Assembly (NCBI GenBank): GCA_963691705.1 | Contig: OY829542.1 | Location: 54,911,002 to 54,975,001, forward strand | Direction of reading: 5' to 3' | Length of the DNA stretch: 64,000 nucleotides | DNA from: Viola odorata | Lineage: Eukaryota; Streptophyta; Magnoliopsida; Malpighiales; Violaceae | In this document: one piece after another, positions 23,415 to 33,862 of the stretch | How the letters are laid out: the number at the start of each line of letters is the position of its first letter | Position numbering within the stretch: the stretch's first letter is position 1 | Position numbers and translations under genes: made by a program | The notes under the pieces: model-generated | Databases searched by the model: none | The model's input: only the letters and a program-made list of their open reading frames with translations | Told to the model about the DNA's origin: nothing

Positions 23415-25200
23415 TGATAGCATATTTTTATGCATGATTTTCCCTCCATTTTCTCACCTTTTTAAGGCATGATTATGCTAATTTACCCTTGTTTTCATTA
23501 CTTTTGCAGATTTAGGCCTAAAATGGGAGTTTATGCGAAAAGATGCATTTTTGGTGCATTTTGAGCGAATTCGAGCTTCAAGACCCAGAGTTGAGGTCCC
23601 GAGTCCGAACCAGCGTTCAAGGTCCCGAATCGGATTCACCATTCGGGACCCCGAAGGGCGAAGAACGACATTTCCACGTGTCATCTCGCCAGAGCTTCCA
23701 TGTGCCTCCTCTGACACTGTTCCTGCAGTCTGTACTGACCACCAAATACCTACCGATCTGACCAGTTTAGTCCTTGAGCCCAGTCCAGACCTGCCAAAGC
23801 TGGAAAAATCAGACAGCTTTATGCTTTTTCAGCTTTGTGCTTTAAGGAACATGGATCCACTTTTTTAGGCTTTCAATTAATGCATTTTGTCCCTAGTTTT
23901 AGGCTGAAGATATTTTGTGCTTAGTGCTCTACTATATAAAGGGCATCTAAGAGTAGTTTAGGACATCTTGGATTATCCATGATCATGTAGTTTTAGTTTT
24001 CTTAGACTTCTCTCTAGTTTATCTCTCTAGTCTTGTTAGCATCCTCAACTCTTGCCGCCGGGCTCTAAACGGAATTTAGTAACAAAGTCTTCTTCCCTCA
24101 CTCTATTTATTTACTTGTTATGCTTTCTTTAATTATTATTTGTTCATCTTTAAGCATGAGTAGCTAAATCTTTAGTTCTTGGCAAGGCTGATTCAAGGGT
24201 TGCAAGGGCAGATTCGAGGCCTTAATGTGCTTAATACATTCTTGATGCTATATTCAACTATTCATCGTTTTAATTACATCTTTGCATGATTTAATTTGAG
24301 GTCTGATCAGCTGATAATTATCTTGTGTAAATGCTGCCATTTATGTGATGAATACGGAAGGAAAATTGCATGAACCAAGTAGGCATCTGTTTAGTCTTGA
24401 CTGTGTCACAGTGGTCTCGAATAGATAGGGTTGGTAGTTGATTAGGCCTAGGTCACGAGCCTGACAAACTGAGGGATTTTTAACCCTAGATCTGTCTTTT
24501 CTTAGCATCATGGGAAGTTTGAGTATGGCCCTCCCGCATTCGTGCCTGGAGGGATGGCGAACTGTCAAGACTACCTCATGAGTGGAAACGGGGGGTAGTT
24601 TCTCTTAAGAGAAAAGTAGGGGATATCCGAGGAATCTGGTCCCCATGTCATTTCTATGACGTCTTGAATGAAATACCCTTGAGTTGATGATGATCTGGTC
24701 CCGAACGCAACCCAAGAACGCCTTCGCTGAGAACCTTTCCCCATCTGATTATTTTGCGCTTATTTCACCCTTGTTCTATTTCACCCCTGTGTTGTTATTT
24801 CTACATTATTTGCTGATTTGCTTGTTTTACCATTCGGGACCTCGAACGTGACATTCGGGACCCCGAATTTTGCTTTCCTAGATAGAATTTGTTAGCTCCC
24901 GAAATCTGCCTTGGCTGGCTCGTTCAGCCAAGTAAAACCCCCCCTGATTGATACTCTCCGTGCTCTTGTCCCCCGAATACATTCAAGACTTGGTCTTGAA
25001 TCAGTTTCTCTCCATCCAGCCCTTGAATTCGGTTTTGTTTTGTTTCTTTTATTGTTTTATTTTATAATCTGGCCTTGTCTAGTGTAAGTCTTCACCAATC
25101 TCTGTGGATCGATCCTCTTGCCACTGTCTTCAATCTATTTTGTTGCATGTGATAAGTTGTAATAATTTGTTTGATCGTGCCCTCGACAAGCGCGTTATCA
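23415..25200 (+). repeat. LTR 1 of gypsy-like copy 1
   Basis: It begins tgatagcatatttttatg and ends gacaagcgcgttatca. It contains 'actatataaagggc' at about 23930-23943, a likely TATA box for element transcription, and several GGTCCCGAA-type motifs. Confidence 0.9.
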
Positions 25201-25203
25201 AAA

Positions 25204-25221
25204 TGGCGTCGTTGCCGGGGA
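25204..25221 (+). other. Primer-binding site, tRNA-Asp type
   Basis: TGGCGTCGTTGCCGGGGA lies 3 bp after LTR 1. It differs by one base from the complement of the 3' end of plant tRNA-Asp. The sister copy at 58969 matches perfectly. Confidence 0.85.
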
Positions 25222-25283
25222 TTTGTGTTAAGTCTTGCCCTAGACAAGTCCAGATTTTTGTTTTATTTTATTTCTTTCTTTAA

Positions 25284-26321
25284 ATGTCTTATTTTAATTC
25301 TCATTCTCATTCACCCTCTTTTCCTCAGCATTTTACTCCCAACCCCCCGTGCTGGAATCAAGGAAATTTCAGCTATGGAGTGCATTCTAGACCTGGATAT
25401 CAATATTTTCAGCCTCCACAACCTCCTCAAGGCACAGGGTTATCCCAAGGAAATCTGGCTGCATTAATTGGCATGGTTAATCAATTTAAAGAGACCTTTC
25501 GGGAGCAGAGGCGCCAAGAGTATATTGAAGAAAACTTCACATCCTTGCCCGCTCATCTTGACCTCGACGCTGCCCCAGCTCCCGAATCCGATAAGGAGAG
25601 GTTGATTAACATGGAAAATCAATTAAAAGAGCTAACTTTAGAAATGCAGGAGCTTAAGGAGCAGTGGCGTCAAGAGGACATTGAAGAAGACTCCGCATGC
25701 CTCTCCCAAATTCAAGACCCCGACGCTGCCACTTCTGCTGCTCCCGAACAGATCCCAGATCCTCAGGACCCCGAAGATGTTCCAGCTCCCGAACTAAATT
25801 TTTTAGCTCTCCCTACGGATGAGCTAAAATTGGAGGATTCAGGATGCTCTCCTTTGGAGTCAAGAGCCAATATGGACTACACAGACATCGAGGTCCCGAA
25901 TTTGAGCAACAAAAATCTGCCAAATTTTTGTGACAAGCTTCAAGGCCTCGAAGCAGAATCAAGGGCAGAAACTAATTTTCAGCCGGGAGAGATTGTGAAT
26001 GAGGATTCAAGGGAGACTGAGAATGGGGATTTAAGTGAGATTGAGGAGGAGAAAATTGAGGACTTGAGCTTTTCATCGTGCCCTCGATCTAAAGTCGTTA
26101 TGGGTGAAAGGGAGATTTTGAAACTTTTTGATTATATTGATCCTTTTCTTGAATCACCTTCCACTCATAACAATTTTTTCCTCTTAATTTTGCAGGAGCC
26201 TAAATTAATATTTGACTCATGTCATGACCGCATGAAAGATGCTTTGCTACAAGACCATCCACTCCATGCGATAATTCACATCAAACTAAGAGGATGGAAA
26301 GCATTTAGTAGAATTGGTTGA
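25284..26321 (+). CDS. ORF of unknown function in gypsy-like copy 1 (345 aa)
   Basis: The protein starts MSYFNSHSHSPSFPQHFTPN. It has a Tyr/Phe/Gln/Pro-rich head (residues 1-60) and an amphipathic, probably coiled-coil stretch (about 65-135, with LINMENQLKELTLEMQELK). A long acidic Pro/Glu/Asp-rich middle and a conserved tail ending LRGWKAFSRIG follow. No zinc knuckle, protease DSG or polymerase motif is present. A homologous ORF of 343 codons, about 90% identical, is kept in the other copy (59048-60079), so it was probably under selection or recently amplified. It may be a much-altered Gag, but I cannot show that. Confidence 0.7.
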   Translation: MSYFNSHSHSPSFPQHFTPNPPCWNQGNFSYGVHSRPGYQYFQPPQPPQGTGLSQGNLAALIGMVNQFKETFREQRRQEYIEENFTSLPAHLDLDAAPAPESDKERLINMENQLKELTLEMQELKEQWRQEDIEEDSACLSQIQDPDAATSAAPEQIPDPQDPEDVPAPELNFLALPTDELKLEDSGCSPLESRANMDYTDIEVPNLSNKNLPNFCDKLQGLEAESRAETNFQPGEIVNEDSRETENGDLSEIEEEKIEDLSFSSCPRSKVVMGEREILKLFDYIDPFLESPSTHNNFFLLILQEPKLIFDSCHDRMKDALLQDHPLHAIIHIKLRGWKAFSRIG

Positions 26322-28641
26322 AGGAAACTTGAAGAGTCGAGGCCCCGACTATAATCAAGGCCAAGTGTGGGGAAATCCCACGGATTCCCAACCTTCTTTC
26401 TTCTTTCCTTTTAATTTTAAAATTTTTCAATTCCAAGTCAAACTTAGCTTTTTTATTCTTTATGCACACTTCTTATGTTCCCTATGTAGTTTTAATTAGC
26501 TTTGTCTCCTTCCCTCCTCATTTAATTCTCTTGTCCCCTCCTTTTTCAAACCCCATTAATTCCCCATTTAATTTAGCTTTTTATGTTCCCTATGGTAGCT
26601 TTAATTACTTTTGTCTCCTTCCCTCCTCATTTAATTCTCTTGTCCCCTCCTTTTTTCAAACCCCATTAATTCCTTTTGTTTTCTCTTCTTTCCCCCATTT
26701 TTTCAAATTCAAATTCAAAAAAAACGAAATCAAAAAATCAAAAAATTTTAAAAAAAAAAAAACTCATTTTTTTTCTCTGATTTGTACAGGTGTCGAATGC
26801 CAGCTTTTTCAGGTGGCTTCTGTTTTTTATTCGAGACCCAGACACTTGTTTCTGATTCGAGACCCCGACACCTGTTTCCACTTCGGGACCCCGAAGCCAA
26901 CACTGGCGCAATCTTCCCCCATCCTCGATTCGAGACCCCGAACAATCTATCCCTTTGCCCCTGCATGGGCTTATCTTTTATTTTATGTTGAACAATTTCC
27001 CTTTATGCTTTAGTTTGAACTGCTATCTTTTTGTCTCCTTCTTCACATTGAGGACAATGTGTTGCCTAAGTGTGGGGAGGGTTTTATCTGCCTTGTTTGT
27101 TTATTTGCTTGACTGCATGTTTCAAGGTCCCGAATATTTTTTCAGATTTTTATCTTTATTTGCTGCCTAGTTTTTGAAAACGCCCCAATGATGGACACAC
27201 ACCTGACTTGCGCACATAGAATAAAAATGTTGTCTGTAGTCAAGGTCCCGAATGATTCATTCTTTGCCTGTTATGCCTTATATCTGCTTCAAGACCTAGA
27301 CACTAGTAGTCACGAATCAGCACCTTGTGAGCATTTGAGCCTTCATGCCTATATTTATTATTTGAGTGATAAATGCATGACTAGGTACTGGCTGGGTTTG
27401 CATGATATCCATGGGTATAGACACATTTAGACATAGGAAAGCAGCAAAAAGATTAAGTCCTCGCATCGAATTGTTCTCTCTCATTTTTTTCTGTTCTCCC
27501 TTCTTGACCCCGAATCCCTTCTTGACCTTCCATTCTGACCACTTGAATTTTCTTTGATCTATCTCTTGGCAGGTGAGCAATATTGTTGGGAGCACTATCG
27601 AGGGCTAGACTAGACAAACAAAGCAGCAAAGGCAAAGTGTGGGGATCCCGCAAAAATTCAAGACCCTGAATGCTGGCGCAAATTCGAAACCCCAAAGCTG
27701 AATTCAAGGGCAGACCAGAACGAAAAATCACTTCCCACCCACAGCAAAACACAAGTGTGGGGAAGTGAAATCAGAATATCAAGCCCCCGAAGAACAAGGT
27801 CTCGATCCTCAATTCAGATCTCTCTTTCTCTCTCCAAAAAAAAAAAAAGAAAGAAAAAAGAAAAAAGAAAAAAGAAAAAAGAAAAAAGAAAAAAGAAAAA
27901 AGAAAAGAAAAAAATAGAAATATAAATAAAAGAGAGAGAGAAAAGAGCAAGACCAAACCTTGAAAGCCAAGAAGAGGAAAATCAGCAGCCAGCATCCATT
28001 CAAGGTCCCGAGCCTAGGTCCCGAATGAAGGCTAGGACCCCCCTCGAAAAAGAAAAGCCTAGTCTAGCTTTCGCCCTCAGCAACATTGCCTCACCGTTTT
28101 GATTCCTTTCTGCCAAGGGAGCGTTCCAGGTTTGAGTTGGTTCCACCACCTTCTCATTTCACTCCCTTACTATCCCTCTTCTCCACTTTTTCTTCTCATT
28201 ATGCTTCTTCCATTTCCTCTTGTCATTTATTTTCTTTGCTTTCCCTTCTTGCCCCTGATGCGAAGTCTTTTGATTGCTAGATTGCCTATGCATGTGTCTA
28301 ATATACTCGGATTGACTTGCAAACGTGGTTTTGTGCTACGTTATTTGCATACTTGAGTGTTTAAACACCTAGCCTTGTTCACGAGCGTGAGTGCAAACAC
28401 CGATCCATGTGAGGACTGCTGGTGAATAGGCTGATGTGGAAAAGTTTCTTCTTAAGGGTCGTTATCCTTCTGATTTGATGCAGGTGTATCTAGGCGGAGT
28501 CTGTTTTCATTCGAGGTCCCCGAATCTTGACAAGCATGATTATTCTCTATGCTATAGTCTGGTGTGTCTGTTCTGTTTTTGGGACTGTTTTAAAATTTTG
28601 TGAATGCTCGAGGGCGAGCATTGGGCAGTGTGGGGATTTTT
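26322..28641 (+). other. Non-coding 3' interior of gypsy-like copy 1
   Basis: There is no polymerase. It contains a direct duplication near 26463-26680 ('tctccttccctcctcattta' twice), many GGTCCCGAA-type motifs and a purine run. It ends with the G-rich tract before LTR 2. Confidence 0.65.
27837..27916 (+). repeat. (AAAAAAG)n microsatellite
   Basis: Nearly pure purine tract of A6G-like units inside copy 1. On the opposite strand it yields only a poly-Phe artefact frame. Copy 2 has a shorter version at about 61141-61180. Confidence 0.85.
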
Positions 28642-30427
28642 TGATAGCATGTTTTTATGCATGATTTTCCCTCCATTTTCTCACCTTTTTAAGGCATGAT
28701 TATGCTAATTTACCCTTGTTTTCATTACTTTTGCAGATTTAGGCCTAAAATGGGAGTTTATGCGAAAAGATGCATTTTTGGTGCATTTTGAGCGAATTCG
28801 AGCTTCAAGACCCAGAGTTGAGGTCCCGAGTCCGAACCAGCGTTCAAGGTCCCGAATCGGATTCACCATTCGGGACCCCGAAGGGCGAAGAACGACATTT
28901 CCACGTGTCATCTCGCCAGAGCTTCCATGTGCCTCCTCTGACACTGTTCCTGCAGTCTGTACTGACCACCAAATACCTACCGATCTGACCAGTTTAGTCC
29001 TTGAGCCCAGTCCAGACCTGCCAAAGCTGGAAAAATCAGACAGCTTTATGCTTTTTCAGCTTTGTGCTTTAAGGAACATGGATCCACTTTTTTAGGCTTT
29101 CAATTAATGCATTTTGTCCCTAGTTTTAGGCTGAAGATATTTTGTGCTTAGTGCTCTACTATATAAAGGGCATCTAAGAGTAGTTTAGGACATCTTGGAT
29201 TATCCATGATCATGTAGTTTTAGTTTTCTTAGACTTCTCTCTAGTTTATCTCTCTAGTTTTGTTAGCATCCTCAACTCTTGCCGCCGGGCTCTAAACGGA
29301 ATTTAGTAACAAAGTCTTCTTCCCTCACTCTATTTATTTACTTGTTATGCTTTCTTTAATTATTATTTGTTCATCTTTAAGCATAAGTAGCTAAATCTTT
29401 AGTTCTTGGCAAGGCTGATTCAAGGGTTGCAAGGGCAGATTCGAGGCCTTAATGTGCTTAATACATTCTTGATGCTATATTCAACTATTCATCATTTTAA
29501 TTACATCTTTGCATGATTTAATTTGAGGTCTGATCAGCTGATAATTATCTTGTGTAAATGCTGCCATTTATGTGATGAATACGGAAGGAAAATTGCATGA
29601 ACCAAGTAGGCATCTGTTTAGTCTTGACTGTGTCACAGTGGTCTCGAATAGATAGGGTGGGTAGTTGATTAGGGCTAGGTCACGAGCCTGACAAACTGAG
29701 GGATTTTTAGCCCTAGATCTGTCTTTTCTTAGCTTCATGGGCAGTTTGAGTATGGCCCTCCCGCATTCGTGCCTAGAGGGATGGCGAACTGTCAAGACTA
29801 CCTCATGAGTGGAAATGGGGGGTAGTTTCTCTTAAGAGAAAAGTAGGGGATATCCGAGGAATCTAGTCCCCATGTCATTTCTATGACGTCTTGAATGAAA
29901 TACCCTTGAGTCGATGACGATCTGGTCCCGAACGCAACCCAAGAACGCCTTCGCTGAGAACCTTTCCCCATCTGATTATTCTGCGCTTATTTCACCCTTG
30001 TTCTATTTCACCCCTGTGTTGTTATTTCTACATTATTTGCTAATTTGCTTGTTTTACCATTCGGGACCTCGAACGTGACATTCGGGACCCCGAATTTTGC
30101 TTTCCTAGATAGAATTTGTTAGCTCCCGAAATCTGCCTTGGCTGGCTCGTTCAGCCAAGTAAAACCCCCCCTGATTGATACTCTCCGTGCTCTTGTCCCC
30201 CGAATACATTCAAGACCTGGTCTTGAATCAGTTTCTCTCCATCCAGCCCTTGAATTCGGTTTTGTTTTGTTTCTTTTATTGTTTTATTTTATAATCTGGC
30301 CTTGTCTAGTGTAAGTCTTCACCAATCTCTGTGGATCGATCCTCTTGCCACTGTCTTCAATCTATTTTGTTGCATGTGATAAGTTGTAATAATTTGTTTG
30401 ATCGTGCCCTCGACAAGTGCGTTATCA
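28642..30427 (+). repeat. LTR 2 of gypsy-like copy 1
   Basis: Same length as LTR 1 and about 99% identical by eye. It is preceded by 'gtgtggggattttt', a polypurine-like tract. Confidence 0.9.
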
Positions 30428-31236
30428 CTTGGCTATGAGTCAAGCTATAGAGACTACATTGGATAAATTGATTACATTCAGAAGCTATCTATTTATACAT
30501 AATAAACCTTACTATTCTAACATGTTTACAGCTAATGGATCTTGACGAATTGGTGAAGATATGGTGGAGATATGTTTGGTGTCATATCTCCACAATGGTT
30601 GCGAGCATGCTACTGCTTTTCTTCACGTGGTGGTACTGTGCATGGCTGACTAATGTAGCCTTAATACATGGGGAGTGAAAACCGGCACCAAGAACGTGGA
30701 AAATCTGTGGATGGAGCTATCGAAGGGCGAGAGCGTTCTCGAGGACTCCTCCACTCCTCCTCGCCGCACGGTCAGCTGTTGTGTGGTCCATTCAACCTCA
30801 GTGAAATTTTGAACTCGGGACGGGCATCCTCCGCGACGGCGGAACCGGCAGCGGCGAAATACTCCTCGAGTCACACCAGGAGTTGTCTGATGGATCATTG
30901 CGCGAGCGAGGCAGGCCGCTGAGTGAGAAGATGAAGGGCGGTGAAAGCGTGGAAGCGGCGGCTTTCAGGGCGGTGAGGGAGGAGCTGGGTTCTATATTCC
31001 GGGTTGGCGTCGATGTTTCTGATGTTATGAGGCTCGTGCCTGGATCGTATGGGATGAAGGCGAGCGAGAAAAAAGACTCCTTTTTGTATCCTGGGCTGCC
31101 TTCTCGGTATGTCTTGCATTCGGTTGATGCTTACGTGGATGGGCTGCCGGATGGGGATTTCTGTACCGTGGAGGAGGAGTACGCTGATTGTGCTGATACT
31201 CCGGCGGATGTGGTCACCGTGAAGAAGCATTTCTAG

Positions 31237-33329
31237 AAATGGGGTCTGCCTCCTCCTGGTGATTCTGATTAGTACTTATGAAATTAGATTTTAGTCTTTA
31301 ACTGAATAATTACTTATTTTAGTCTTTGCAGCGTAAAAGTATAGATGTCGAATCGTTGCTAGAATCGATTTGCTTTGGCTGTACTTGTATAGCTTTGGTT
31401 ATCTAAATGAGCTTTTGTTAGTATTTTTCTTGGAGGAGAACCATTTCATGCTTAGCATTTTGCATGTTTGTTGCTAGAAATGATTTGCTTTGTTGCCATT
31501 GCCTTTGCAATTCGATCCTAAGAATAGCTAAATGTCTTGTTTGCAGCTCTCTTTTTTCTATTTGTTTGTTCATCTTGAATGATCCTGTATGCCATTGCTT
31601 AGTTCTAATGTCTACATGTTGCTTCAGTTGTATGAAGTATGAACCTCATCGTTAACCGAAATCATACAGGGGTTAATGATATCTGTTGCCCTATACTCGA
31701 ATTTCCTTATTGGTTTGATTCTGTCCCCATCAACGTATTTGCCAGAAACGGTTACTTGAATTGTATTATTGCAACAATTTCCTCGCTGCTGAGTTATAGA
31801 GATTGGTCCTCTAACCCCATTTCCGTTGACAATTAACCAAATGTGAGTTGCTATTCAAGCATTGATTTGTGTGCTCAATCTTTTGCTTGTCGCATAAAGA
31901 TGGATGGATCTTGAAAAATCTCATTTTATGAACGAACTAGCTGCTAACTCAACATTGAACTATATGTAATTTGTCTGCATTTTTATGGTGCGAAAGTACT
32001 TACTTATGATAACAGCGATTTGAGTTATGTTTGCATTTAAGTAGAGATGATTTAGACGATTACAGGCAGAATGCACCGCTTACCTTTTAAGACTTCTAAG
32101 AGAATTGCATGAATGGCATGTTGGAACTTGTCTTGACTCCTGAATTGGCCCTCAAATGTTTTTCTATTCCTGGTTAATTGGAGATTGGGAAACAGCAAAG
32201 GGATGTGAAAGCAAGGAGCCAAAGATTAATCTAGTAAAGTTTTGAAGTTAGAAACGATGTTCGTTGATGGAAGAATGACGGAAAGTTCTGAGGAGGTTTC
32301 GATTATGATTTTGGTAATAAACCAGCCGAGTCTTGTGGTAACTGGTAAGAGTTATAAATTGTCCTCTTTGCGGGAAAGGGACTTTAGAGCAATTTTGGAG
32401 GAAAGTAGTTGATTGTGGACTCTTTGGGCAAAGAGATGCAGAAAGCAGAAATGGAAGTTCCAGAGTAGGCCAGGAATATTTTCATGGCCTAAGAACATTT
32501 TCATACCCCAAGAATATTTTCACGGCCTAAGACGATTCTGGTAGAAGTGATTGGCCCGACTTCTAAAGCCTATAACGGAGGGGAGCAGTTGTGCTAGCGT
32601 GAGCTTCTAATTTGGAACAGAGACAACTTCAACTAGGAGTTCTTCTACTTCTACTCTTGTAATTCTCCATTTTGATAAAGATACATTTAATTTAGTTTTT
32701 AAATTAGAATTAAAACAATTAGTTGGAGAAAAGCAAGGAGGGGAGAATTACTTAACCTCGACTTGAATTATCGACAATCTATCTTTTCCTTGCCGAAATT
32801 TCTTTTAGCTTCTGTCTTTGGTTTTGTCGCTCCGAAATTCATCTTTCTCGTTGCTTACAAGGATTCTTTTGTGCAATTTAATTACAGTTTATTATTTCAT
32901 CTAATTATGTCTAGCTAATTTAATCATTGATTCCTGGTAAAGATCATAGGAATGCGATTTATTATATTCATTAGATCTAATTGATCTTTCTAGTTTTCAA
33001 TCTACGTTCATGATCTATCTAATTGCTTGTCAATTTTATTCATGTCTAGTTTAAATCTAGCCAGTTTAGGTTTAGACTTGATCATTCATTGTCATTCTTT
33101 AAGGTTTTGGTGCTCGTCGCTAAAGAGATTTCATAGACAGCTAGTATGAACTCAGTTTAACATTAACTCGGTGAGACTAGAGATAGTGAAGAATTTGATT
33201 AAACCCCGTCTGAAAAACAAGGTGTTTTAAGTAAGATTTGTCTTTCCCAAATCAAGATCAACCAGTAAGGTGCTGATTGGTTAGGATTAATTAATCGAGT
33301 GCCTCTTTTAATTAGTTTGAAATAAGAGG
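31237..33329. other. 3' flank of the Nudix-like pseudogene and unassigned intergenic DNA
   Basis: No gene was recognised. Bases 32240-32700 have a more coding-like composition, with a short internal repeat around 'aatattttcacggcctaag', and may be a retroelement remnant. No domain could be named. Confidence 0.4.
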
Positions 33330-33337
33330 GAAGTAAG

Positions 33338-33854
33338 TAGGGTTGGCAATGGAGCGAGTATGGAGCGGGTAAGGCACTATTCATACCCGCACCCGCACCC
33401 GCAAATTTGCGAGTAATCCATACCCACGCGGAGCGGGTAAGAGAAGACAAATTGTACCCGCGGATACCCGCAAATTTCTTAAAATTTAAATTTTCAAGTA
33501 ATTTCATGTTTAATGTTTTCAAACACCCTTTTGAAGTCATTTAAATTTATGGTTTGTATTATACTTTGGATTGGAAAATAGTTGAAAATTTACTTTAGTA
33601 GATATGTAAACTTTAATTTATGCTTTGTGTTTGACTAAGAGATTTACTAAGGTTTACAAATTTTATGATATGTATATATATTTTGTGGGTATTTAGTGCG
33701 GGTATTGGAGCGGGTAAGCACTATCCATACCCGCACTTTGCAGGTACGGGTAAATCCATACCCGTAAAATACCCACAAACTGTGGGTAATACCCACCCAC
33801 AATTGCGGGTATCCAGCGGATATCCATGTCCACGGGCGGAAATTGCCAACCCTA
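33338..33854. mobile_element. hAT-type MITE (517 bp) with perfect 8-bp target duplication
   Basis: The termini are TAGGGTTGGCAAT and ATTGCCAACCCTA, a perfect 13-bp inverted repeat. The flanks GAAGTAAG at 33330-33337 and 33855-33862 are identical, and 8 bp is the hAT hallmark. The interior is made of inverted GCGGGTA/TACCCGC-rich blocks and encodes no transposase. Confidence 0.93.
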
Positions 33855-33862
33855 GAAGTAAG

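Larger units (their letters stand above)
23415..30427 (+). mobile_element. Non-autonomous Ty3/gypsy-like LTR element, copy 1 (7,013 bp)
   Basis: LTR 1 is 23415-25200 and LTR 2 is 28642-30427, both 1,786 bp with TG...CA ends (TGATAGC...GTTATCA). The target duplication is CTTGG (23410-23414 and 30428-30432). About 20 differences were counted by eye, so the LTRs are about 99% identical. A tRNA-Asp-type primer site follows LTR 1, and a gtgtgggga tract precedes LTR 2. The 3.4-kb interior has one ORF (25284-26321) and no protease, reverse transcriptase, RNase H or integrase. Phrases such as 'gaggacaatg' and 'aagtgtgggga' are usual in the interior of plant gypsy elements. It is a LARD-type parasite of an unseen autonomous gypsy element. 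The assignment to gypsy rests on the primer site and these phrases. Confidence 0.88.
20579..30666 (-). mobile_element. Non-autonomous LTR element with TA...TA ends, hosting a nested element
   Basis: It is flanked by a 5-bp target duplication CATGG (20574-20578 and 30667-30671). The plus-strand left LTR (20579-20885) is the 3' LTR of a minus-oriented element. On the minus strand it starts TATTAAGGC and is preceded by a G-rich polypurine tract (gcgggggag). The other LTR ends CTATA, followed by a primer-site-like TGGCAGCGGAG. LTRs ending TA...TA are one of the known non-canonical types, mostly in Copia. The internal 2.46 kb (20886-23341) encodes no gag or pol, so this is a LARD/TRIM-like parasite. 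Without the nested 7-kb element and its extra target duplication, it is about 3.07 kb long. Confidence 0.85.
23342..30666 (-). repeat. 5' LTR of the TA...TA element, split by a nested insertion
   Basis: The LTR is present as 23342-23414 and 30433-30666, separated by the gypsy-like element at 23415-30427 and its duplicated CTTGG. It differs from the 3' LTR at only a few positions (for example 'gtcaag' for 'gccaag'). The outer element is therefore also fairly young. Confidence 0.85.
20480..31236 (+). pseudogene. Nudix-like gene split by a 10-kb retroelement nest
   Basis: The first part is 20480-20578, 33 codons starting MSTSKFKALTFPTP and ending SDFATW. The gene resumes at 30672 as GVKTGTKNVENLWMELSKGE. 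Removing the insert with one CATGG copy keeps the same frame. A further break follows: frame 0 is used to about 30818 and the homologous frame then shifts by one base near the TTTT run at about 30819-30822, continuing as GEILLESHQELSDG. The region GESVEAAAFRAVREELG fits a degenerate Nudix box. It is followed by RLVPGSYGMK and YPGLPSRYVLHSVDAYVDG. The frame stops at TAG 31234-31236. Reading on past it gives KWGLPPPGDSD, so this TAG probably replaced a Trp codon. The exact function of the family is not known to me. This copy is very likely dead. Confidence 0.8.

Noticed and set aside
23478..23868. Frames of 79 and 111 codons in the gypsy-like LTRs, repeated in every LTR
   Set aside because: They are conserved only because the LTRs are copies of each other, and they overlap the GGTCCCGAA-rich segment on both strands.
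27771..28003. Poly-Phe minus-strand frames
   Set aside because: Created by the purine microsatellite at 27837-27916.
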